64,000 nt of DNA from Cloeon dipterum (lineage: Eukaryota > Arthropoda > Insecta > Ephemeroptera > Baetidae), in the NCBI RefSeq assembly GCF_949628265.1, contig NC_088788.1, forward strand, positions 29,436,335 through 29,500,334, given 5' to 3'. Positions 36,866 to 49,549 of this stretch are shown here, piece after piece (within the stretch, counting starts at the first letter, position 1; the number at the start of each line of letters is the position of its first letter). The notes beneath the pieces are model-generated. The model did no database searches. It saw nothing but the letters and a program-made list of their open reading frames with translations, and had not been told where the DNA came from. Position numbers and translations under genes: made by a program.

Positions 36866-39800
36866 GGCCACTTCGGGTCCCATATTATCCCTTCGGTGGT
36901 GTTATTGGGACCCGGTGAGCTCATGAAGCACTGGATGCGCTGACTGAGCAGAAAGTTCTAAAAAATAGTAGGAATACATTTTGAAATGAATTGTTAATCG
37001 AATAGAATCTTAAGAAATATCCAAAATTTTATAAAACTATAGTTTTCATGAGTTACAATTTTCTATCTCCGGTTTGTACAACGAAACAGAGAGTGCAGCA
37101 TTGAAGCAAGGAGATACACGATAGTGTGAAATCGCGAGAGGACGGCTTTTCTCCAGCCATCAGAAATTATTATGTTTTGTTGTGGGATTTTTTCTTTTTT
37201 CCACGCTCCACTTGGTCGCTCCCTTCTGATCGCATTTAATCTGCTGGTCCTTGGAGGAATGTGCTTGGTCAGCGTTTTGGCGTTTCCCTTATTAGTTGAG
37301 GGACTCGCGCCGGGCACCAGATGGGCGTGGACGTGCCTCGACCACTGCCTGCCAGCCACGCAAAAGAAGGATGAAAAACAGCGGCACAGCGGGGGCTGGC
37401 GGAAAGGAAATAATGCGTTTGCCCAAAAATTCTGACACATTCGTCACAGAAAAAGATATGTGACATATTCCTCCCCAGAAAAATCGCCGGAGAAATGTGA
37501 TAGAGGCGCTACAAGGACGACGCGATGGAAATAAACTATCTTGTTTTTTCTCAGTCAGTCACACATCGCTCCTGCAATAATATCACCCGAGGTTTTCTAA
37601 ATTTATCTTCTAATTTTTTAAAGTTCATAACAAAACTTATTTTTTTAATTACTAAATGTTTCTTTCACACGAATAGTAAAAAGCAAAATCTCAGCAAAAT
37701 TTGTTGAAATCTGAAACTCCAGGAATGAACTGTATTCAGCTGGTGAAAATTTAAACACTTTTAAGAATGTGGTGATATTTACCTTGAAAAATTTTTTGTC
37801 AGTCAAATAGAAAGCTCCCGGGTATGTTCCAGCATACTGCTCTTCGGCATACTCGCAATGTTATTAACGTGGACAAAAGCTTTTTTAGCTCCACAAATAA
37901 GATCTGAAATAGAATGTAGCTACTAGAATAGAATTGCATTATAATTTATTTTGTGAATATTCGATAGCTCATGGACATTGCAACCCTAGTAAAAAATTGT
38001 TCAATTTATATAATATCAACTTGTAAGTATTTTGCGAATATGGAGCAGAGCAGCCCTAAAGGACCATAATAAAGATCATTTTAAAATGAATAGCTAATTA
38101 ATAATAAGCAATTTTAACTAAACTCGCAGTTTTTAGGCCATTTTCATGATTAGTACTCAATACCATGATATTCCAATTTCTTTAATGCACTCACTGAACT
38201 CCCCTCCATTTTAAATCTGTGCCAGTCACATTTATAAAACGAGCCAATTTTCCATTCATCAACCTCCTTGTGTATAATGTACACATAATTCCGCTGATTA
38301 CGATTTGATTAATTACACTGACGAGCGCTTGAGACACTCCAGCTAAGGATGGTCGTTGCGACGACAATTTGTCTTCGGAGAATCATAATTTGCATCTCCG
38401 GCCCCGCGTGCGCCGAGATGAAGTGGCCGACGACAGATAAAAAGCTGCACTGTTAATTTTAATTAGCGCGCTAGCTCCAATTAGTGCTCAGGTCGCTTTT
38501 CTTTCATAATCCGATTATCGCAGCCGGCTTTCAGACGGGAATTAAAAAAGTCGGCTCGCCTGCGTTGTGAATTTTAACTCGGCGGCCTGCGCAGTGTTGA
38601 GAGAAATAGATTTTCACACTCCTAGGGGACAAATGGATGATGTTCGTATATGTATAATCTCCATTTATAAATTACATTTCTGCTGTTATACTCCATGCTC
38701 AGTAAGTAAAAATGTTACATTACAAATTAATTTAATATACTTATTTGTGTTTTTGGGGGTTATATTGTTTGGATAGTCTGTTGATTCTAAATTCAAATCT
38801 TTAACAGTTTTAAGATTCTTTTGTTGGCGTCATTTACTGATCTAGTGCATATTTTAAAATATATTTTGTTCATCACATCTTAATTTCCTCTGAAAATATT
38901 TAAACACGTTATATTTGATTAGATTGAAAATAACAATTTTACTCAACGCAATGTGCCAGAACTCGCTTGTGCGCGTTATACACGTGTCTAGTTGGGAAAA
39001 TTGTAGGTGCTGTAGCTTGTGGGTAGAATGGCAGGCAGAAGAAAATTGACACAAGGTGCCGGCAGAGCATTAAGCGTATGAAAATATTATCAGCTTTAGA
39101 AGCCAGGAGTGATTTGCTGTGCAAAAAGGAGCTCGTCTCGGCTGCCGCTGCCGGTCGTTGGAATAAGGATCGGCAGCAGCTTCATGCATGCATTGAGCAG
39201 ACGAGGGATTTGCTCCGCTCCGTCTCAATTCCCGCGCGTGCAGATGCCGGCTGCTGCTTTTTCGCTCGGATTTACACTTCTCGCGTGCAACGGGCCTGTC
39301 GCTTATCTTATTGGCAAGTCTCTCTTTCTCATCATTTCGCCCGACCTCGAATCTCGGCTCACAGTTCAGCCATTGTCCCCGCAGGCTGGAAAAGTCACCC
39401 GGCCGGGCGCTCGCTCTCCGTGTGGCAAGTTATCTTCCTGACCGTGTCATGTTTCACCCTCCAGGGTGCTTTTTCCTCTTCGTACAACGCAACTGGCATT
39501 TCAAATCAAACACAACATGTAAATTGAACAGAGAGATGAGATGGATAGATCGATTTTTGTGTAACCGCCGGCTCTCTTTCGCCAGACTCCTTCCGATATC
39601 TGCACTACTTATTCTTCAACAATCTCTCCGTGACATAGAGCAAGAAATTCTGATTAAAATCCACCTACAAATAAAACACTATTTATTTTTCCCTTTTGTT
39701 TCTTGCTTGCAACAGTGAAAAGGATTTTTTCTTCTCTGCCTTAATGAAAACAGAAGAGAACATAATTCACTGTCTTTTTGTAATCCAAAATCAGAAGATT

Positions 39801-42800
39801 AGCTGAGCGTGTGCCAAAAATTTGTCACTGTCTTCCACGGACGAATTTTTTGTTCCGTTTCCCCGCAGAACTTTCAGCAACAGAATCCCGAATCGCCAGC
39901 AATTTCTCTGCAAACACGCAGTGAAAGTTCCATTCACTAATTATATTTATCAACGTGCGCGCCGGCACAAAGTTTTGCGTGGCTAGTGAAAAAAGGTGCT
40001 GCTGCTGGTGAAATTGAGGGGATGAAGAGGCAAGCGAGGCGCGACTAAACTTTTCTCAATTGGCCGTCCCGGGAGTAATTAGGTCAGCTCAAATTAAATT
40101 AGCCGGCGCCAGGAAATGAATTTGGGAAGTAGGTTGGTTGCCTGGTTGATTCATCCAACGCACTTCTCGCAACTTGCCGACTCGTCGCGGCTAAATAAAG
40201 AATCTCTGAGGAGCGAGCTCCGACCAGAGGGAAGCTGAGGGGAAAAACTTTGGGGCTGGAAAATGAATCCGAGGGATTTGCTACTTTTGCACATTTCATT
40301 AAAAAGTTGTAATGAGAACTTCATCCGAGGGATGGAGAATAACCTAGAATTGCACCTACAGATTGCATAAATGGATTTTTTTTATTAATTTCAATCACTC
40401 AGGAAAAAGCAAAGAACAAAGCTTTAGAAAAAATATTCATCCACATTGAAATGGTTTTGATTGCTCTTCAAAATCATTTTATAGTTTTGGCCGCTAGAAA
40501 AAACAGTAAAAATGATTCGAAAATTGTTCCATGGCGGGCCAGTGGGCTGAGAATTCCCTTTTCAAGCGTTTACATTGACGCAGCAAGACCGATTTCCAGA
40601 GTCAGCCGCAGTCTTCGGAACGGCAGCGTGTGTTTTCGAGACGTGGCACCTAATTTGGAGACGCAATGGTACAGAAAACTAGGCTGTCAGGGTGAGCGAG
40701 GTGCCGGAGAGACGCGCGTGCTGCGAGCAGAATATCGCAGGCTCACCATTTGGTATCAATTTAAGTGACACATGCCAGCAGCGTAATGCCTCGAGTCGTG
40801 TGTTTCCTGCTGATTGCTCTACAATCAAATTGCAAGCAGACTCCGCGCGGAGGGATTTATCGGAGAACATCGTTTCGTCCCTGCGGCGCGCTCCACAATA
40901 GGCTATAGGCCGCCTTTAATCCCCCGGAGTGACAAAAAGTCAGGCCAGGATCAAAATGCTGTATTCGTCGGGCAAAAACTAATAAGGTCGAGATTATCTG
41001 TCCACCATCAAAGCCCAACGAGGGTGGCTTTTACAATTTAATCCGCTCCTGCCCTGCTTCCAACGCGGTACAAGTATTAATAAGTCTATTGTGCGTGAGA
41101 CCGCGTGAGACAAAGGAAAATTAATTTTCAGATTAGATCTACCCTTTTTTTATGCAACATGAACTCTGCCTTTTACATTAATCTGTTAAAAATATTATTA
41201 ATATGCAGTGTAAGGATGTCTTTTTATTTGTAAAAATAAAATATGATTCATTAAATTTTCAACAAATAACAATTACTGAGGAATTCTGCTCAGAACAGCA
41301 AGCATGCTCAATTATTGATTTGAATATATCAAAACTATAAAATAAAACGATAGCTGCAGCCCTGAAAGAAAGTTCCTATTTTTTCAATTCACGCTCCAAC
41401 GATCTCCGTCAGAAACAACAGCGCGGTGCTATTTCTTCTTCACCATGACTCCCCCACGGAAGTATCCTTCTGCGCGCCGAGAATGGCAAAATAAGAGATT
41501 GAAATTCGGCGATAAGAAGTCCAATCATGTAAACATAATAAATCGCATCAATCTTTCAGGCCACAATAGGATACGGAGCCAGCAGCGGCGCGGCAGCGAT
41601 AGGGCTGATTGATTGATATGATGCAGGCGAGCGAGAGAGCGAGCTGCCGGGCTCGGATACACGCACGCACACGTATTTATGGGCAAATACTCGCAAAAAC
41701 GGCTGACTCGGCGCGCTGAATAGATATTCCGTATTCAGATCAGGCCCTTGAGAATGCAGCTGTCTGCCTCTGTTATTTTTTCTTCGCCTTTGCAGAACCC
41801 GACAGAAGAGTATGTGCGCACATACATACATGTGCACACATATATATTTTGCTGCTTTAATCTTAATGCAATCTTGCTCTCTGCTGCCATTTGTTCTTCC
41901 TCGTAGCCCACATTTGTGCCGTCTTCGTGCGCGTTTTGTGCCAATAATATTCCACTGTGAGCAACAAATCCGCGTTATCGCAGCGTGCACATAGCATTTC
42001 AAGTATGAGAGTCAAGTGTCGTTTGAAGTGCGAGTCAACCGTTTGAGTGATATAAAATCAGTCGTTATGTTGGGGTGCTTTACTTTGTGCTAGATTTCAT
42101 GATGTTACGTGATCGAGTGATTGTTTTGTGTCACATTTTCTGATAATAATTGAAAACTTATTTCCTTTCTTTTTATTGAAGAGCTTAAACTGTATGTATA
42201 CTGTATCATAGGGAAGGGAACTAACAGTTATTTTTACAATTTTAAACACATAATTTGTTATCTTCATAAATTGAGCATGCATTATTTTTCAAAATCATTT
42301 TTCGTTTTTGAGCATGTCAAACCCCCAATAGATAATAGTGTCTATTAACAGTTATAATTATAACAACTTCGCGTGCGTCTGCCTTTACATTGGAATCTAT
42401 CAATAAAGCTAATTTATAATAATTCCGTCGCTAACTGTTACATCAGGTTATTCATGGGAGCCACTGCTCCCCTTGGAGAGCCTCATTTAAATTTTTGCAG
42501 TCAATAAATCCGTGCTCCTGTCTTATATTCCCAATCAACTCTGCCAGCCGGGGTTTGACACTGGCAAAGAAGATTAACAAGGGGTCGTGTGGGCTTTTAC
42601 AGCGGCCATAAGTCTCCAGCGTTTGCGAAGCAATAAAATCAGTGCTGCAGAATCGGGAGAAGACACACACAACAAACACGAAAGCGCTAGAAGGAAAAGA
42701 AAAAGTGCAAGATTTAGTGCTCGCGTCGCAAAAGTGGGCAAGGCAAAGGATACTTTCAGTCTGGTGAGGGTGGGTGGGTGGAGGCAGGGAGGGGGGTGGA

Positions 42801-44082
42801 TAGGGTCGGCCGGCGCGTTTTGTTTTCAGCCAGCTGTGCACGCTCTCTTTTTATATTATTTCATCCATTTGACCTTTTATTGCGCTGAATTTGAGCGCCA
42901 CCTCGTGCCTCTTTTATGTTTCCTTTCATTTAAAATTGAGCATCTGCTTCAACAATTCTGTGCGGCTAGATTTGAGTTTTATTGCAAGCGGGGAACGTGA
43001 TATTGTCATTACGCCCAGGAGCTCGAAAAATATTTCACTTCTCCTTCGGCTCTCGCCGCTTTTTCTTATCTTTCCACTGCATTATTGCAGAATGGTGCTC
43101 TGCGCCTCTGGCAAACTGGAGAGCGGCACCGACGAGACCCTCCAGCTGATGAAAATTCGCATTTGCCAGGCCGCCGCCCTCTCCATTTTCTCCTGGTGCC
43201 TTTTTCGCTATCTCTGCCTTTTTATTAAAGTTCACGCAAATCGAGAATTTGTACGAAGGCACTCATTTCGCCCGTGGGAAACCGCGAGCGAGCTGCCAGC
43301 CTCTTATTAGCCAGCACGTCGTGTGCAGTTCGATCCGCGCGAAAATTGAGGGGCTGACGACGTCAGCCATTTCGTTTGCATCTACGGGAATTAAATTTCA
43401 AACATCTATTACGTCTCTACTTAATCGAATCGGGTAAACATCTTCCATCGTAATATTCCATTAAGATAATTAGTCTTTTTTAATTTTTGAAAATAATTAT
43501 AAATTCATAGTATGCAACCTGCATGACATTCATGTTGAGCAGGTTGCCAACTTTTGATGTTTCAGGTTTTGCCTATTAGAAAAAATTGAATATATATGTT
43601 GCACATTAATAATTAATTTATTTAGTGTGGCTCTTCACAACAAAATCTTTTATTTCGCATGCCCATACTGATATTCTTTGACTGAAATATTTTTAATTAG
43701 GAACAATTAATATTAATCGAATGTATTTATTTTTATTTTTTCTTGTATACTCAGAAATTATCCAATCCTTTTGTTGTTTTACAAAAAGTTTTTATTTAAT
43801 CATAATAATATGGCTTCTACTCTTAAGCACCTTCATCAACCCATAAAGTTGCAATTTTGCTGATTACATTCGCGGAAATCGTTTTTCTAGATAACAAAAT
43901 TCGTCCTCATTGTACAGCACAACAGCCATTCCTTGTAGTGACTGCTCATCAAGAGAGCTTTGCAAGAGGAGCATAATGATAGCAAGCCAAGCATGCAGTT
44001 TAAGTTTGATAATGCTAATTAAATTAGCAAGCTGGAAGCCAGTCATGTGCGGCTGCTGTGAAGCATCAGCAAACCAGCAGAC

Positions 44083-44084
<2 letters not shown>

Positions 44085-44131
<47 letters not shown>
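44085..44131. repeat. (GA)n microsatellite
   Basis: An uninterrupted run of about 23 GA dinucleotides. On the minus strand it is a polypyrimidine tract. Long pure GA arrays can bind GAGA-type factors, but the locus shows no gene directly beside it, so it is listed only as a repeat. Confidence 0.95.
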
Positions 44132-44133
<2 letters not shown>

Positions 44134-45159
44134 TGTGTTGTCGTGTAACTCGTCTGGCTGCTCTCTCGTCGGGACGCACACGCAGGCATCCAAGAGACAA
44201 CATCCGTCGCGCTATCATCAAAACATGGTGACACGACTTTTGCATCTGAAAGTTTTATCTGCCTGCTCATGACAGGTCCAACACCCACCTGTCCTTCAGC
44301 AAACGAATTATGGCTGTCAAGAGACGCGACATCGCAGGCGCCACACGCACGGCGGCGGTGGCCAACGCGGTGTGCGGGAGTTCACCCCACCGGTCATTTG
44401 AATTAGTCATCAACCAGCTGGTCAGAATTTGGTCGACTTTTTATGCATGGCTTGTGGAGCGAAAGTGAATACACCTTGTTGGGTCAAATATATAGCAAGT
44501 GACAAAAGTCGGATTGCTGGAAAAACTAGTCAGATTTCATCAATTTTAGCAATTTTAAAAATTTGTATGATGTTTTTCTGTAATGATACGTTTTTGGTAA
44601 GTCGGCCAAATTTTTATTTTTATTTCTTGATAGATACCAATGAAGACAAAGCATGATAGGTTGTGATAATTGTCGTGTAAGAATTAAAAACGCAGCTTCC
44701 GCGGTGTGTAGTAAGCATTTTTTGTTCCATATTTTTAAAGAAAGGTCCTTCTACTCTCTAGTTTCGGCTACTATAGTTGCAGCCTTAATTCATGAGCTAC
44801 AACGAAAACGTGAGTTTCATTTAGAGTCTATCGTAAATTTTATTTTTATTTGTATATTCTATGAATGAATCAAAGGTTTAGAGCCGTCCATGGTCAATTT
44901 CAATTATGATTTTTAGTGAATGCTGCAATTTTTCTATGCTAATTAATTTTTTGCTATGAATATATGTACGTTCATTAAAGTATGAAACAAAGAACGCATG
45001 CCTGCGACCTATTGAAAGTAACCCATATTTTGATATGAAATATTCACAATTTTCCAATCTTGACAATAGCATTAAGAAGTTTGTTTGCCTAATCAATCAA
45101 CCCTCAAACATGATCAGCTAATGCGCTTTAGTACTGGCTAGCACGTGGAAATTGGTGCA

Positions 45160-46068
45160 ATGTCTGTGTCTCACCTCCAAACTTCCGTTTCCATTTTAAA
45201 ATGCATTGGCGTGCTTCCTATTGTATATTCGAACCAAAAATGTTTCGTAGTGTCCAAAATTACTCAAGGAATAAGTGTGGTATTTGCTGTTTTTAATGCA
45301 TTCTATAATTTGTCTTATAAAGTAATACGACCGCTTATCGAGTTATATGGATCAGATTCTAATTTAGCAGAATTTTCTGAAGATCCCGATACCAGAATGA
45401 TTACGCTAGTTACACTATGTTACTTTACCATGTTTCTTATTCAGCTGTCCCATGTGGCGTTTTTGTTGAGACAAATTGGTAACATTGAAGTGCTATTCAA
45501 ATATTTATTAGTTTTAGCCGAGAGCACCAAATTTAAAAATCAACTATTATGCAAAAATATTATAATATTTTTATTTTCATTTGGGGCTCTCTTTGTTTTT
45601 GCAGAGCAACATTTCTCAATGGATTATACATCAATTCATAGATTGAGATGTCTATTTCAGCCGACTTTATTAATTTATAGCGATTTAATTTCGCTGGGAA
45701 TTTTATTATTCGCAGTTTTAGTTCAGATACATCTATTGCATTGTTTAAAAAACACGAACATCACAATCTCATCTTGCACCAAAGTTGAAAACTTTGATAT
45801 AGATTATTTAAGGATGACTGCAAGGTTAATATTTGATACTGTTGATTTGCTGGAAGTAATTATGAAAAAATTATTTCTGTGTCTCCTTTGCTCAAAAACT
45901 GTATTTATCCAATACACGTCATATTTTTTAACAAGAGATACTTTTAACCATATTAATGGATTGGAAACCTCAAATGGAAAAGAATTAAAAATGAATATAG
46001 TATTTTTAGTTCGAGAGCTGCTAATTGTTGCCATGCTATTTATCACCCCAGCGCTGCTAACAAATGAG
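45160..46068 (+). CDS. gustatory receptor-like coding block A (303 codons, no C-terminal exon)
   Basis: Gr proteins are seven-TM ligand-gated channels of taste neurons. This single open block starts at ATG 45160 (an upstream in-frame GTG at 45145 is not needed) with SVSILKCIGVLPIV, the usual Gr beginning before TM1. Several hydrophobic segments follow, then a Gr-type block near residues 210-245 (YLRMTARLIFDTVDLLE followed by a hydrophobic stretch). It ends at LLTNE, where GAG is followed by a consensus GTGAGT donor (phase 0). TM7 and the TYxxxxxQF tail are missing and I found no such exon in the 723 bases before block B. It is the leftmost member of the array, AT-rich in codon use like G-K and unlike its neighbours B-D. 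It probably provides one alternative N-terminal part. Confidence 0.8.
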
Positions 46069-46791
46069 GTGAGTAACGTCAATACTGCGTCAATGTTGTG
46101 TAGCATCCTCTCATATCTCAGCACCCACTGCTTTTTCAATGGCACATTCTAAAATTAATTAACTAATGTTCGTCATTAGCGTAGCCAGCAAGCGTGTATC
46201 AAATTTGCAATGTAAACCGAATCGCCGTCAATGCTAGGGCTGCGGTCAAGAGATGAATGGTGTTCTAGTGATTAAACAGCCGGTACACACTGTCTGCAGT
46301 AGACAAAAAGCCACATCAGGGAGCACAATGTGTGGTGCAGATGCATTAACCCACTTTTAAACAACACTATTTCCATGCATTTTTTCGCTCCCAGAGTGAA
46401 ACTTATTTGTTTAAAACTGCAGAAGATAAAATAATACTAGTTTATTTTGGACTTCAATTTTGTTCAATATAATTTTCATTAAAAGTCATTTGAATAAAAA
46501 ACACTATTGGCTGTGAATAATAACCAAATAATTTTTTGACAAAGCTGAGTACTAAAATAGCTATTGATTTTTGCTCTGTTATCTACCGCATCTTTGTTGG
46601 CCAATGCGGCATTTGCTGAAATATTAATGACTCAGAAGCAAAATCAATTCTCCTCATTAGTGTCCCACGCTGTTGTCAGAGCTGGAGCAACACTGAACTT
46701 CGCTCATTGTGGTTTGGCAGACATAATCATCCAATTACATGCAACAGAACTTACGCCCAGCTGCCTGCATAAGCACTAATAAGTAATCGCC
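46069..46791. other. spacer between Gr blocks A and B
   Basis: 723 bases beginning with the block A donor (GTGAGT). It should contain the promoter of block B if B has its own start site. An open frame at 46564-46779 has no ATG and no Gr signature. No C-terminal Gr exon was recognised. Confidence 0.45.
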
Positions 46792-47882
46792 ATGCCAGTG
46801 AACGGGTCGAACTCGATTTACCCTCTCTTACTGCCGGTTGTCTTCATTTCGAAGTTCAGTTTCACCATGCCAGTGAAACAGAAAAACAATTTGCTGGTGC
46901 TCTCGCCCTCGTATCTCGCGATCACAGTGCTGTTCCACGTGCTGAACGAAGTTAGAGACATTAATTTTGTGTACCAGAAAATTGCGCGCACCTACATCAA
47001 TCAGCAGAAAGGCGTGGACGGCTACCGCTTGCTCAACACCATCGGCGATGTGTGTTACAACCTCTACATGTTCGCAATAATGCACGCGGTGTGCAATGGC
47101 TCCAAGGCTATCGTCCGCATGTATGTCGATTTCCAATTTGCATTCAGCAGGATTCCTATTTGCCAGTGGAAACTGACATTGATCACGACGGCCATCTACC
47201 TTGTTACCTTTATTCTCTGCGGCATCTACTACGTTTTTCGAATATACGACTCTTATACTTATGGCAAAAGGTAAATATGTAGTCCGGATATTATAAAAAA
47301 ATTAACTATAATAATTTATCTTTCAACTCAGAAATAAATTTTAAAACCATTTCTATACTGAATACAAAATATTTTTTACTAATATAATCACCAGTAGACC
47401 ACAAACAATTCCTAATTTTGTGATGTATCTGCAGGGAAAGGAAAAGAACCTTCATACCGGCCACACTGATGGCCGCAATAGCAGGCGGAGGCCAACTGTC
47501 CGTGGAGTTGCAAATATGGACCTTCAGTTTTTTGCTGGCTTGCTTATTTTATCACTTCAACAGAAATCTGCAAACCGAATCAGCAAAAGAGACGCTGACC
47601 CCGAAAAATGTCGACGCTTTGCGAACCGTTGTGGTACGACTCTTCGACATAAGCGAAGCACTGGACTCGTGTTTTGGGGTTTGCCTGCTCTTTTTCATGG
47701 TCAACCGGAGCGTATACGTCCAGTTCTACTCGTTTAAGGGAGTTAATTTCCTTTATCACGTAGTCAACGGTTCCAGAGAAGATGCAGTTGACGAACACAT
47801 CACCGTCACCTGCAGGAATTTGGCGATACAAATTGCGAGAATTCTACTCATCGTCTCTACATTCAACATAGTTGTTAGAGAA
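46792..47882 (+). CDS. gustatory receptor-like coding block B (two exons, 309 codons)
   Basis: Exon 1 runs 46792-47270 and exon 2 47435-47882, joined by a 164-nt phase-2 intron (AAAAG/GTAAAT ... CTGCAG/G); B is the only block of the array split internally. The product begins MPVNGSNSIYPLLLPVV; a second ATG at 46867 is possible but would cut off TM1 context. The middle carries VELQIWTFSFLLACLFYHFN, close to block C (VECQFWTFCLLIFSYF). The Gr block LRTVVVRLFDISEALD then leads into TM6. It ends VVRE with GAA followed by GTAAAA, a weaker donor than most in the array, again phase 0. Codons are rich in C and G at third positions. No C-terminal exon follows within the 788 bases before block C. Likely one alternative receptor N-terminus. 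Confidence 0.82.
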
Positions 47883-48670
47883 GTAAAATTCAACTACCAT
47901 TTTGATCCATCAAACTGCCTTGATTATCAATTTTGAGCGAGGAAGTTTAATTGAGGACTTAAAAAAACCATGCTAAAATATTTGTAATTTTTGTTATATA
48001 TCCCATGAATTCAATAAGGCATTTTATCTACGTGTGCGCAGCATAAAAACGTTATTATACAAAATTCTTCATTGATTTTAATGCCAAACTTAACGTCGAT
48101 GCTAATTTATTTATTCACTTCATATGGTGAAAAATCTCTAGAACAAAAGATAATTATTATTGCTATATTTTTGACATAAAATATATGAAAAGGTAAAAAT
48201 AAAATATGTTGTTGTGAAAGTTCAAGTCACAAACAAAACTACTCTTGAGAGAGAAAAAAATCGAAGTTGGTTCTATTCCTGAGAGGAAAATCAACGAGGA
48301 TTTAATCTTTCTTGTTATTCACTTTCCTCTCAAGATTTAACTTGACGTGTAAAAATGAAAAACGTTCGAAAAGTGGAATAATATCTACTTTTATTGCAGT
48401 TTTTTGCATCGGCCAAATGTACAACCCACGTCACATTTGAACAGAAGTTAATTTTCCTATAATTAAAGAGCAGCGAACATTATTTGTCGCTCCAGCACAC
48501 TGCTCAAACTGCTAGCTGGGCTGCTGGATCAATATACCAAGCCGCAGATATAATAAAGCGGAGATAATCGCTGAATTAGAGGCGAAGCACGTGCTGCTTA
48601 TGCCCATTTTCACACGACAATTTCGGTCCAAAGAGGCGGCAAACGAGTGCTGCGTCGTCTAGATGCAATT
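47883..48670. other. spacer between Gr blocks B and C
   Basis: 788 bases starting with the block B donor. AT-rich to about 48470, then more GC-rich before block C, where a promoter or leader for C is plausible. No exon with a Gr C-terminal signature was found. Confidence 0.45.
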
Positions 48671-49549
48671 ATGGCTCGGTCGCCGCACAAGCTGCTTGAG
48701 GTGCTGCACTTGACCCTGGTGGCCGGCAAGCTTCTCGGGGTGCTACCCGTCTCTTACAACGCCACCCTCAGCCAAATTCACAGCAGCCGCGCTTGGTTTG
48801 CCTACACGATGGCCTTTCATTCATTTTTCTATGCGCACGATACACTTTTGTTGATAAGAAACCTAAAAAAATACTTTTTCCACGACACCACGGTCACCGA
48901 GGTTCTGGAAACTGTCGGTATGGCTGCGCACAATTTGTACCTTTTGGCCTCTCTGGGCATGATTTTCAGCCAGAAGGAACGGCTCATTGGAATCATAAGA
49001 TCCATCCGCGACTTAGAAGTCAATATAAGACTGCAGAATTACGTGAGACTTGGCCATGTCGTGAAAGTGCTCACATTTGGCTGCGTCCTCTGGTTCAATT
49101 TGTATTTCACTCCAGACTTTATGTCTACGGATTTGCACCGAGCACACGAATTAATATTTGCCGTGATAAACGGCTCTTCCCACATTTTGGTGGAATGCCA
49201 ATTTTGGACCTTTTGCCTTTTGATCTTCAGCTACTTTGCAGCTCTGAACAGGCGCCTCGCCTGCGCGGCGTCTCTCTCGCTTGCGCAAATCGAGGTCTTG
49301 CGAGACAGCGCCGACACAGTTTTCAACCTGTGCGATGAATTGGACCAGATTTATAGCGTGACTCTGCTTTTTTATCTGACCGTGCGAAATGTCTACATTC
49401 AAATTGAAACGTTTACCGTTACTTCGCATTTGTATGAATTGATTAATTTCCATTCGAACGCGCCATCCTTTTATCAATATCGGTGGCTGCTGTTTGGGAT
49501 TGGCAGGGTGACTACTTTGTTTTGGATCTGCGAAATAACTGCCTCTGAG
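48671..49549 (+). CDS. gustatory receptor-like coding block C (293 codons, no C-terminal exon)
   Basis: The start is ATG 48671 (MARSPHKLLEVLHLTL); the in-frame GTG at 48647 is not a likely start. The block has the Gr layout: hydrophobic TM1 (GKLLGVLPVSY), TM2-TM4, an intracellular segment with LNRRL, the Gr block VLRDSADTVFNLCDELDQIY and a TM6-like stretch (VTLLFYLTVRNVYIQIETF). It ends ITASE, where GAG is followed by GTATGT (phase 0). The nearest relative in the array is B, by eye, in both TM1-TM2 and the VECQFWTF segment. Third codon positions are GC-rich. After it come 1991 bases without a coding block, the longest gap in the array, and no C-terminal exon was recognised there. Confidence 0.83.

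Larger units (their letters stand above)
33291..45159. other. gene-poor region between the CLP cluster and the Gr locus
   Basis: About 12 kb without a supportable gene. It holds one dispersed-repeat copy (36.7 kb), a long GA microsatellite (44.1 kb) and several GC- and CpG-rich patches (35.75-36.5, 37.2-37.4, 39.1-39.5, 40.0-40.9, 42.5-43.4 kb). Open frames of 100-150 codons occur in these patches on both strands at once, which is expected from composition. None shows a domain or splice context that I recognise. The frame beginning ATGGTGCTCTGC at 43092 has GC-rich third positions but remains unsupported. Confidence 0.4.

Noticed and set aside
41556..42002. 148-codon minus-strand open frame in a GC-rich patch
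   Set aside because: Low-complexity Arg/Cys/Tyr-rich product with open frames on both strands at once; composition effect.
43092..43308. Frame starting MVLCASGKLESGTDE with GC-rich third positions after a possible acceptor
   Set aside because: No recognisable family and no downstream donor with a partner exon; the antisense frame is equally open.
46564..46779. Open frame after Gr block A as its possible C-terminal exon
   Set aside because: It lacks an ATG, carries no TM7/TYxxxxxQF pattern and has no acceptor in the right frame; its hydrophobic start looks like chance.
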